Assembly (NCBI GenBank): GCA_028565635.1
Contig: JAOXYB010033896.1
Location: 1-14,165, forward strand
DNA length: 14,165 bases
Origin: Phoronis ovalis
Lineage: Eukaryota; Phoronida; Phoronidae
Reading direction: 5' to 3'
In this document: piece after piece, positions 8,236 through 14,165 of the stretch
How positions within the stretch are numbered: the stretch's first letter is position 1
Layout: each line of letters begins with the position of its first letter
The notes under the pieces: generated by a model
The model's database searches: none
What the model saw: only the letters and a program-made list of their open reading frames with translations
Told to the model about the DNA's origin: nothing
Made by a program: the position numbers and the translations under genes

Positions 8236-9888
8236 ATGATGCACCAACATACTATCCTGATGCGCGCCCTGGTGGCTGTATTGATAGTGCTAGTTCACAG
8301 TGAGCTATGTGAGACGTGTCTTCCATATAATTTTGAGCATCAGGATATAACAAACATATATAAGGAGAACTTTACTGGATTACAAGAATCGGGAATTTTG
8401 TCATTGGCTTACAATAATCTTACACATATCCCCGATGGGGTCTTCAGAGAATTATCAGAGCTATTGGGCTTAAATATCTCTTACAACATGATATCGAGCA
8501 TATCTAATGAGTCTTTTACTGGATTGCATAGCCTTGTCATGCTAGATTTATCTTTCAATGAGCTTACACATATCCCCGATGGCGCCTTCGGTGAATTATT
8601 TAGTCTAGGTTTGCTCCTATTGACCAATAACAACCTGCAGGAAATAACAAAGAAAACATTTATTATAAAATACATCGAACCCGGATCATTGGGTGATCTT
8701 GGTGGTTTAGAAACATTTAACAGTATGAGCAACGTTACGTTATTAAGCCTCGATGGTAACAATATAGAGTACATCGAACCCGGATCATTGGATGGTTTTG
8801 TTAGTTTAGAACATTTGTGTCTTCACGGAAATGACTTACAGACTTTGCCTCTGAACTTACAGGAGAGGATGGCACGAAACATTTTAAAGGAAGTTTCTTT
8901 AGGGGGAAACCCTTTGCACTGTAACTGTGAGTTAGAACTTATGCAAAACTGGACATCAAATAAATATAACAGTACGAAATGTGTAGATGAAGATATACCT
9001 GAATGTAGCTGGTGTTCGTATTATAGTTCGAGTCGTGATATGTACAACATGAAATGTGTAACACCGAGACAAACAATTTTAGCGTCTTTTTTAACAAACG
9101 TTGAATTGAATTGTTCGGAGCCGTCAATGCCTAAAGCTTATGATTATTTCATGGACAACACTTCGACAATCAACTGCACATCTTCTGGGGATCCGGCTCC
9201 ACTTATCACGTGGCAATTTCCTGATGGGAACATAGCAGAATACCAGCCGCCAAGAAATCGGTTAGTTGATAAAAACACAGCAATTCTGGCAATTAGTGGG
9301 TCTAAGTTTCATCCCGGTGAATATACATGTAATGCCACAAATCTGGCCGGTTCAAAATTGACCAAAATTAACATTACTCAATATCAAAAAACGGATAGCG
9401 TTAAAAGTAAAACTTCAACTGAAGTCATGACTTATGTTGACACCACAACAATAACAACGTCAAAGACGTTAATTTCTGGTCTCGATACGTCAACGTCTAG
9501 ATTGACACACCAGGGCACAGCACACATTTCCACAGATGTTTATAACAGAAGCATGGCTCCGCTAACAACGTCAATGTCCGATCTTTACATGACTACGTCG
9601 TTATTACCAGATCATCCTTCAACAAAGAAACATCTCACAACTGTTAAAAACACAGCGCTGTCAAAAATGTCAACCTCCGATCATAATATGTCTACGTCAA
9701 CATTCCCAGACACATCTACAATAGGATTCTCTACCTACGTTACCAACAAAAACAAGGTGCCGTCAAAAATACGAATAGCTGGTACTGATATATCTACAGC
9801 AAAGTTACCAGATACTCCAACGAAGCATTCCTCAACTGTTAAAACATTAACACAGCGCTACCAAGAAAGTCAACGTCGTCACTTCTGA
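8236..9888 (+). CDS. LRR-Ig receptor, ectodomain (frame interrupted in the stalk)
   Basis: The Met at 8236 comes right after a polypyrimidine-AG acceptor and begins a signal peptide (about residues 1-27, ending near VLVHSELCETC). Six 24-residue LRRs follow (for example LVMLDLSFNELTHIPDGAF and LLSLDGNNIEYIEPGSLDG), then an LRR C-cap starting NPLHCNCELELMQNW near residue 225. One Ig domain has cysteines at about 312 (STINCTSSGDPAPLITW) and 363 (PGEYTCNATN). From about 390 the protein is Thr/Ser-rich with many potential N- and O-glycosylation sites: a mucin-like stalk. The frame ends at TGA 9886-9888, but the natural continuation is in the next frame from 9843: a stalk repeat shows five extra bases (see next entry). 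Role by family: cell-surface adhesion or pattern recognition, as proposed for molluscan LRR-Ig proteins. The natural product is very likely a type I membrane protein of about 790 residues including the next entry. Confidence 0.9.
   Translation: MMHQHTILMRALVAVLIVLVHSELCETCLPYNFEHQDITNIYKENFTGLQESGILSLAYNNLTHIPDGVFRELSELLGLNISYNMISSISNESFTGLHSLVMLDLSFNELTHIPDGAFGELFSLGLLLLTNNNLQEITKKTFIIKYIEPGSLGDLGGLETFNSMSNVTLLSLDGNNIEYIEPGSLDGFVSLEHLCLHGNDLQTLPLNLQERMARNILKEVSLGGNPLHCNCELELMQNWTSNKYNSTKCVDEDIPECSWCSYYSSSRDMYNMKCVTPRQTILASFLTNVELNCSEPSMPKAYDYFMDNTSTINCTSSGDPAPLITWQFPDGNIAEYQPPRNRLVDKNTAILAISGSKFHPGEYTCNATNLAGSKLTKINITQYQKTDSVKSKTSTEVMTYVDTTTITTSKTLISGLDTSTSRLTHQGTAHISTDVYNRSMAPLTTSMSDLYMTTSLLPDHPSTKKHLTTVKNTALSKMSTSDHNMSTSTFPDTSTIGFSTYVTNKNKVPSKIRIAGTDISTAKLPDTPTKHSSTVKTLTQRYQESQRRHF
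8671..8791 (+). repeat. Partial LRR duplication inside the LRR-Ig gene
   Basis: A 22-base string (TACATCGAACCCGGATCATT plus two G) occurs exactly at 8671-8692 and 8770-8791, 99 bases apart and in frame. The first copy (KYIEPGSLGDLGGLETF) sits as an extra stretch of about 21 residues between LRR 4 and LRR 5, breaking the otherwise strict 24-residue spacing. Another exact 20-base match (CTTACACATATCCCCGATGG) at 8419-8438 and 8563-8582, 144 bases apart, spans exactly two LRRs. Confidence 0.8.
9604..9860 (+). repeat. Imperfect tandem repeat in the mucin-like stalk
   Basis: The segment beginning TTACCAGAT at 9604 and running through ACTGTTAAAAACACAGCGCT is repeated from 9805 to 9860 with substitutions. 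ACTGTT is spaced 195 bases between copies but CACAGCGCT 200 bases, locating a 5-base insertion at about 9841-9850 in the second copy. This insertion shifts the reading frame. Confidence 0.8.
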
Positions 9889-10622
9889 CCCTTATTCAAA
9901 AGAAAACGTCTGCCCTTCATAAATACACTGATTCGTCCACTCCGCTACAATATAATGCATCGATAACTGATTTCACATGGGAAACGTCGGAATCACCTCT
10001 AAAGATGACAGGCAACGGGCGTGATTTATCGCCACCGGACACAACAACAACGAGATGGAATATGTCGGAAAGTTCTGAACAAACAACAGTTAATGGGCGC
10101 GACTTATCGCCACCGGATTCAACAACACCGATGGCTACACTCATGACGGTGTTGACAGAGTCCCAGATCGCTTTGTTGGCGGTTAATTTTGTGTGTATCC
10201 TCTTAATTGTTTTATTAATAACAATAGTGACGTGTCTTGTAAAAAAGATACGACTTCTAAGATCAAACATTAAGTTGCATGTACGAAGTAACAACTCGTT
10301 TGCTATGAAACACATTACCAAAGACGAATTTGGATATTGTGATATGAATGCAATGAGTGAACCAAAACATGCCGATGATCATGAATATGTTAATTCCAAT
10401 TTTGTCAGAACGCCGGATGATAATTCTAAATCCTGTTACATGGTTGCGCTTACAGACAAGGTTTCAAATAGCTATAGAAATTTTAGCAAAACGCAAGTAT
10501 CCGGATATGACAGTTTGACTTTAAACAGAACTGCTGAGACAATAAACTATGAAGGGCTAAATGTTAGAAATGTTAATAATGAAACCGTATATTATACCAT
10601 GACTGACAAAAATGTACAATAA
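9843..10622 (+). CDS. LRR-Ig receptor, continuation: end of stalk, membrane helix and tyrosine-rich tail
   Basis: This frame is open from 9843, overlaps the ectodomain frame by about 43 bases, and continues the Ser/Thr-rich composition (STSSLL, KKTSALHKYTDSSTP), so the first Met here (10005) is not a true start. A 26-residue tandem repeat (NGRDLSPPD) is followed by a membrane helix at about residues 55-79 counted from 10005 (IALLAVNFVCILLIVLLITIV) and a basic stop-transfer (KKIRLLR). The tail of about 125 residues has eight tyrosines: YCDM and YYTM (YxxM, PI3K-SH2 type), YVNS and YRNF (YxN, Grb2-SH2 type), and YDSL and YEGL spaced ten residues apart, matching the ITAM pattern; each of these two also fits the ITIM pattern (SGYDSL, INYEGL). 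Tandem stops TAATAA end it. A frameshift, not an intron, is the preferred explanation for the break: no good donor and acceptor pair restores the frame. Confidence 0.82.
   Translation, partial: NINTALPRKSTSSLLTLIQKKTSALHKYTDSSTPLQYNASITDFTWETSESPLKMTGNGRDLSPPDTTTTRWNMSESSEQTTVNGRDLSPPDSTTPMATLMTVLTESQIALLAVNFVCILLIVLLITIVTCLVKKIRLLRSNIKLHVRSNNSFAMKHITKDEFGYCDMNAMSEPKHADDHEYVNSNFVRTPDDNSKSCYMVALTDKVSNSYRNFSKTQVSGYDSLTLNRTAETINYEGLNVRNVNNETVYYTMTDKNVQ
10014..10127 (+). repeat. 78-bp tandem repeat encoding NGRDLSPPD in the membrane-proximal stalk
   Basis: AACGGGCGTGATTTATCGCC at 10014 recurs as AATGGGCGCGACTTATCGCC at 10092, each followed by ACCGGA and a run of ACA codons. The period of 78 bases is 26 codons, so the duplication is in frame and three of the differences are synonymous third-position changes (AAC/AAT, CGT/CGC, GAT/GAC). 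Confidence 0.8.
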
Positions 10623-10716
10623 ATAAACTGGATCTGGCTGTGCTATGTTTACATGCGCTTACATAGTGCAAAATTTAAGATGGTTTGCCTTGTGCTTTAA
10701 AGTATCGTGTAATAAA
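10621..10716 (+). terminator. Polyadenylation signals of the LRR-Ig gene
   Basis: AATAAA occurs at 10621-10626, overlapping the tandem stop codons, and again at 10711-10716. The second is better placed for a real 3' UTR, giving cleavage near 10730-10745. A third AATAAA lies at 11033-11038. Confidence 0.4.
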
Positions 10717-10739
10717 TAATTTGAAAGTGCAACAGCATA

Positions 10740-11179
10740 CAACTTAATGAATATTTAGATTACATAGTAATTTATATTTAATTTAGCTTATCTTTTAATT
10801 TTGGCTATTTCACGTGTTTAATACTACAGGCTTATATAGGCTTTAGGTTAATGTGCATTATACTAGATATATGTGCGTAGCTTTCTTTTAGGCAAGTCAA
10901 TGCGTCACTGATACATGTATATGTCGGGGACGTGTGTTTTAAGTAGCTTTGCAAATTATTGTCAAGATCGATGTATCAGTGCTAGCAATTTTATAAATTG
11001 TTCTTACTAGGATGAACTGCGATGTTTTAGGAAATAAAACTAGCTTAAATGAAAATGTTGCCTTAATTCTTCACACACATCACTGTCTTCAATAGGCCTT
11101 GAAGCATCATAGATGTATTTGTGTTTGTATTTTAGACTTGTTTGATTTGCTGTTTTAACGGTTTTTGTATCCTCTTCAG
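10740..11179. other. Intergenic or intronic stretch, no supported gene
   Basis: AT-rich sequence between the LRR-Ig 3' end and the acceptor at 11179. The last 40 bases form a plausible branch and polypyrimidine region (GTTTTTGTATCCTCTTCAG), suggesting that this stretch is partly an intron of the next gene whose earlier exons lie upstream or are lost. No coding signal was seen. Confidence 0.4.
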
Positions 11180-12266
11180 AAAATTCAAATTATGTCACTG
11201 AAAACATCCTTACCACAGTATTGTTGGACTAGCCATTGAAATAATACAGAGTTCCTGCTTCTTTGACACTGAGCCCATTGCAGTCCTAATGCAAGCTATA
11301 TTCATAAAGGTTGATAGTAATTACGGTAGTGCAATTGGTGATGACAAAACTCCACTTTAAATGGATTGTTATGATATCCTAGGTACCGCTGCCTCTGTAT
11401 CAGCCATTGAGACAAAACTTGATTTTATCTTATATCATATTGACTCAGTAGAATTTCCAGTCCATGCTTCACTTTAGATGGATCATCATGATAATGAGGA
11501 TATCAATACGAACCGTGACGGTGATGACAGAAAACCACCACTTCCAATGGATTGTCATGATATTCTAACTACTTGTTCTTCTAAACCGTCCAATAATCAT
11601 GAAACAAAAATGGATTCTTGCACCTCTGGTACTGTCTCCGTAGAAATCCCAGTCCAAGCTTCAATTCAAATAAATTATCCCAACAATAATGCAAGTGTAA
11701 ATGGTGATGGGCAAGTAGCACCACTTGCAATGGATCGTCGTGATATCCTAACTACTTATGCTTCTGGATCAGCCATTGCGACAGAACGGGATTTTTGCTT
11801 ACCTAAGACTGACTCTGTAAAAATTCCAGTCCAAGCTTTACTTCGGATAGATCATCATGGTAATAGCAATAATAAAAATGGGGATGGCAGGGAAGTTCCA
11901 CTTCCAGTGGATTGTCATGGTACCTTAACTACTTGCTCTTCTGGATCAGCCATTGAGACAGAACTGGCATGGATGTGTGCTTGTCTGACACTGAATCAGT
12001 AGACATTCCATTCCAAGGTTCACTTCTGTTAGGTCATCATGGTAATGTCGAGAGTAAAAATGATGATGACAGTCAGCTTGCAAGGAGGGATCATCATCAT
12101 GATATCCTATCTGCCACATCTTCTAAACCAGTCATTGAAACAAAACTGTCTAGCTTGTCTGAAACCCTACAAATCCAAATTCCGCTTCAAATGGATCTTC
12201 ATGATAGCAATGGAAGTGAAGATTATGATGATGACAAGGATAAACATTATGTACCAGGATCATCAG
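11180..12266 (+). pseudogene. Tandem-repeat exon of an unrecognised gene, with stops and frameshifts
   Basis: It is bounded by an acceptor (TCCTCTTCAG|AAAA at 11179/11180) and a donor (TCATCAG|GTAAAT at 12266/12267, phase 1). It consists of about 5.5 units of a 60-residue repeat whose consensus reads roughly DHHGNSNNKNGDGREVPL, then MDCHDILTTCSSGSAIETEL, then DFCLSDTDSVKIPVQASL. Reading the repeat frame through the exon meets TAG 11230-11232 (after a one-base loss relative to sister units), TAA 11358-11360, TAG 11475-11477, and a shift of frame in 11957-11999 where a unit has four or five extra bases. The longest open parts are 11478-12002 and 11957-12266. Past the last unit the peptide turns acidic (DYDDDKDKHYVPGSS). 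No known family was recognised. It may be a decayed gene copy, a skipped exon or an assembly with errors; the clean splice sites and downstream exon argue that the locus was functional recently. Confidence 0.55.
11200..12215 (+). repeat. About 180-bp tandem repeat array (5-6 units)
   Basis: The landmark GCCATTGA-type motif falls at 11232, 11403, about 11594 (degenerate), 11772, 11949 and 12131, giving spacings of 171, about 191, about 178, 177 and 182. Other landmarks recur in step: ATGGAT(T/C)G(T)..TGATATCCTA, GACTCTGTA.AAATTCCAGTCC and GGTGATG. A further unit starts near 12190 and runs into the acidic end of the exon. Confidence 0.82.
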
Positions 12267-12390
12267 GTAAATGTATGATGATATCATCTAGCTAGTGGTC
12301 TTGTAATATATCATTATTAAAGTGTATGGTAAAGCCTTTCATGGCAGCTTTTTCCCTGGTATCAAATCTAATTAGCCTGGCAGACCACAA

Positions 12391-13100
12391 CTCATACAAA
12401 CTAGGTTATTATTTTTATTGTTTCTAGCTATCATGTTGTTTACTTTTTTACAACAGTATTTTTCCTGAGTCATGTTTGTACTCAGTCTGATTAAATCCAT
12501 GTGTTAATGTTCCGTACTTTCTCAACTAACGTCTGGGCTTTACCATAGTCAAATTTTGTTATATCCCTTCAACTCAGCAACATCTGTAAATTTTTGCTAA
12601 CCGAGATAAGCCGTTCTCTCTGTGTGATCCGCCGTCGCCTACCACGTCTATTCTATCATGATGACCCATATATTCTGAATAGGTATCGCCGGGAACTTCA
12701 TTGCTTTTTGCTTAGCGCACTATAGATATACTCTGCATGGCAGGACAGAATATGTGTGTGATCGACCCCCTACCCGGTTAGTCCACTGTTATACCTATTA
12801 TTGTATTTAAGCTACAATTTAATTGGTGTCAATATTTTCGTGATACTTTATATATAGAAATAAAGGGATTAACGTTCTTCTGCTTTTCGGGATAATAAAC
12901 AAAATGACTATAGTTAAGCCCAGCCGCTGCTGTTGATTTCAGTTGGTGAGAAAGGTCATATGGCTTTTGAGCTGTTAAAACATTTAAAATTTTTGTAGAC
13001 ACAGTCCAGGCTAAAACTCATATAAACTAGTTATTATTTTTATTGATTATCCCTATTATTAGTTTCTTTTTTGCCCTAATATTTTTCCTGTTTGTACATT
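12391..13100. repeat. Direct repeats (about 85-90 bp) flanking MITE copy 2
   Basis: The stretch 12391-12480 (CTCATACAAACTAG ... ATTTTTCCTGAGTCATGTTTGTAC) matches 13017-13100 (CTCATATAAACTAG ... ATTTTTCCTGTTTGTAC) with mismatches and small gaps. The pair brackets the element at 12486-12923. They are far too long for an insertion-site duplication and suggest a local duplication of intron sequence. Confidence 0.6.
12486..12923. mobile_element. MITE-like element, copy 2, inverted relative to copy 1
   Basis: The reverse complement of this stretch aligns with 1605-2080 over most of its length, including CGAAAAGCAGAA, TATTGACACCAA, TAAGCAAAAAGCAA and the subterminal TATGGT.(G/A)AGCCCAGAC. The end at 12486 (TCTGATTAAATCC) is intact. 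The other end stops at AGCCCAG near 12923, about 45 bases short of the terminal sequence present in copy 1, so this copy is truncated. It has no coding capacity. Confidence 0.8.
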
Positions 13101-13290
13101 AACAAACACAAGAAAGGAATGACCTTGCACTGCATTGTATCGTGGCACAGTTAACTTTCTTGCTCTTATCTTTGAAGATGTGATTCTGTGAAAATGTAGT
13201 CTATAATGATGTGTAGCGTGGGTTTAAGCTCGGTCACATTTTCCTTTTTTTTAATATGACTAGGATTGTTGCATTTTTTCTTTTTCACAG

Positions 13291-13416
13291 AAAACGAATT
13301 CTACAGTGATGGTGATAATTATGGATATAGTTATGGAGACAAAGCTGATGGACAAGATGATCATGATGAGAATTTAAAACCTTACTCCAATGCTTTAAAA
13401 AGGCATATGCATAAGG
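13291..13416 (+). CDS. Acidic exon of the repeat gene (126 bp, symmetric phase 1)
   Basis: Acceptor TTTTTCACAG|AAAACG at 13290/13291 and donor AAGG|GTAATT at 13416/13417 bound an open 42-codon exon whose first two bases complete a Glu codon with the G left by the exon ending at 12266. The peptide reads ENEFYSDGDNYGYSYGDKAD, then GQDDHDENLKPYSNALKRHM, then HKG: acidic and Tyr-rich, then basic. The end slightly recalls the helix of a C2H2 zinc finger (LKRHM), but no paired cysteines are present, so no function is assigned. Being a multiple of three with equal phases, it can be skipped or included without changing frame. The gene continues beyond, probably after the window. Confidence 0.6.
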
Positions 13417-13447
13417 GTAATTACTGTAGCGGGTCGTGAGGTTGATG

Positions 13448-13455
13448 GTGTCTGT
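13448..13455. repeat. 8-bp target-site duplication, left copy
   Basis: GTGTCTGT at 13448-13455 is repeated exactly at 13892-13899, immediately outside the inverted-repeat element. The match extends to nine bases (GGTGTCTGT) if the adjoining G is counted. Confidence 0.75.
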
Positions 13456-13891
13456 CCCGGGGGGGCTCACTTGAAAAAAAGTCGGGTACCCATGCTTGTC
13501 CGTAGGGTGCAAAATAAGCCCCTAAACGGGAAGTGGAGGATCAAAATAACCGGGAGGATTTTGCTGAAAAAGGTACCCCTAAACGGGAAGTTTTCTCTGA
13601 TAAGTTAACAACCAAAAAAAAAACTCGACAACCAAAAAAAAAAAACGTCGTTAAAACAAATTAGTACACTAAATGTTTTAAAAAATGCAAAAATGGTCAC
13701 CAACAGGCAATGCTCGCTGCTCGCACTAAAAGAAGAACCCCTAAACGGGAGGTGTAGGTGAAAAACCAACTTCTAAACGGGAAGTTACATTTGCCAAAAA
13801 CATACCCTAAATGTGGTTCCCGGGAACCCCGTCGAACGTCGAAAAGGTACCCCTTTTCTTCGTTTTTTCGGACAAGCATGCGTACCCCGGG
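13456..13891. mobile_element. Non-autonomous inverted-repeat element with 8-bp target duplication (hAT-like)
   Basis: The element starts CCCGGGG at 13456 and ends CCCCGGG at 13891, with subterminal inverted repeats GGTACCCATGCTTGTCCG on the left and CGGACAAGCATGCGTACC on the right. It is flanked by an exact 8-bp duplication, the size typical of hAT and P superfamilies. The interior has four copies of a CCCCTAAACGGGAAGT-type motif (13518, 13576, 13737, 13770; the last starts CTTCTAAACGGG) and A-rich tracts, and no transposase. It lies in the intron just 39 bases after the exon ending at 13416. The family assignment rests on duplication length only. Confidence 0.75.
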
Positions 13892-13899
13892 GTGTCTGT
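13892..13899. repeat. 8-bp target-site duplication, right copy
   Basis: Exact match GTGTCTGT to 13448-13455, directly after the terminal CCCCGGG of the element. Confidence 0.75.
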
Positions 13900-13941
13900 G
13901 TACTAAAAAGAATTAAGGTTATTATTGTGGGTGACGATGTT

Positions 13942-14165
13942 AATAAATACATCTTTACGTTTTCCTATGTTTTCACCTAACGTCTAAGAAGAAGGATATT
14001 AGTTTATTTTAAGGTGCAGTCGAAACTAAAAAACTGATCATAAGCATTAGTCAAATGTTTAATGAAGTATTTATTCACTCTTGTTACATTGAAGATTTTA
14101 ACTACAACTGATTATGGATAAGCCAGACGTTAAATGAGAAGGTACGGAAAGTTAACGGACGAGTT
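13942..14165. mobile_element. MITE-like element, copy 3, shortened and cut by the window end
   Basis: The right end (from about 14112, TTATGGATAAGCC.AGACGTTA ... GGTACGGAAAGTTAACGGA) matches the right terminal repeat of copy 1, and the preceding CTCTTGTTACATTGAAG matches its CTCTTGTTAAATTGAAGG. A weaker left end near 13942-13990 (AATAAATAC ... TTTTCACCTAACGTCTAAG) resembles the left terminal repeat. If both ends belong together the copy is about half-length through internal deletion. The outer right end lies beyond the window. Confidence 0.6.

Larger units (their letters stand above)
12267..13290 (+). other. Intron of the repeat gene (1024 bp)
   Basis: Defined by donor G|GTAAATG and acceptor TTTTTCTTTTTCACAG. 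Both flanks agree in phase 1 and the joined frame stays open. It contains an inverted copy of the element found in the intron of the 7TM gene and a pair of flanking direct repeats. No exon was seen within it. Confidence 0.65.

Noticed and set aside
9838-9855. An 18-base GT...AG segment at the stalk frameshift that could be called a tiny intron
   Set aside because: Far too short to be spliced, and removing 18 bases would not change the reading frame.
9917-10321. 134-codon open frame on the minus strand
   Set aside because: It is antisense to the stalk and membrane helix; its internal repeat mirrors the 78-bp tandem repeat of the sense gene.
10005-10622. A separate small membrane protein starting at Met 10005
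   Set aside because: The frame is open upstream to 9843 with the same Ser/Thr-rich composition and the repeat comparison explains the break, so it is the continuation of the LRR-Ig protein.
13380-13416. LKRHMHK as evidence for a C2H2 zinc finger
   Set aside because: No CxxC pair precedes it within the exon; similarity is limited to a few residues.
13697-13879. 60-codon minus-strand frame
   Set aside because: Lies wholly inside the non-autonomous inverted-repeat element and reads through its motif repeats.

Overview
The window looks like nuclear DNA from a lophotrochozoan animal, most likely a mollusc and probably a bivalve. It is AT-rich, genes are split by GT-AG introns, protein families are metazoan (C-type lectin fold, LDL-receptor class A, leucine-rich repeats, immunoglobulin fold, rhodopsin-like 7TM), and several short non-autonomous transposons lie in introns. 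The first gene resembles the LDLa/LRR glycoprotein-hormone-type receptors known from snails (GRL101-like). Species cannot be fixed from the sequence. All recognisable genes read on the + strand.

Layout. (1) 547-4469: 3' part of a large receptor gene in two visible exons (547-1379 and 2249-4469) joined by an 869-bp intron that carries a 476-bp inverted-repeat element. The product has, in order, a partial and a full C-type-lectin-like domain, about six LDLa modules, a short leucine-rich-repeat block, an LGR-type hinge and seven membrane helices. Its 5' exons lie outside the window. (2) 4470-7880: about 3.4 kb without a supported gene, dominated at 5526-6583 by nested direct and inverted repeats. 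(3) About 7880-10740: a compact gene with a possible TATA box, a non-coding first exon, one short intron and an almost intronless coding region. It encodes a secreted-then-anchored LRR-Ig protein with a Ser/Thr-rich stalk, one membrane helix and a tyrosine-rich tail carrying an ITAM-type pair of YxxL motifs. A 5-base insertion in the stalk breaks the reading frame in this copy. (4) 11180-13416: two exons of a third, unrecognised gene. The first is a tandem array of about 180-bp (60-residue) units with two in-frame stops and two frameshifts; the second is a clean 126-bp acidic exon. (5) 13417-14165: intron-like sequence with a 436-bp inverted-repeat element flanked by a perfect 8-bp target duplication, and a third, shortened copy of the element found in the introns of genes 1 and 3.

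There is no sign of an operon-like unit. Genes 1 and 2 are both cell-surface receptors built on extracellular LRRs: one signals through a G protein-coupled bundle, the other would signal through tyrosine phosphorylation. Whether they act together cannot be told from adjacency. The most notable observations are the lectin-LDLa-LRR-7TM architecture of gene 1, the ITAM/PI3K/Grb2-type motif set in the tail of gene 2, and the decaying 60-residue repeat gene.
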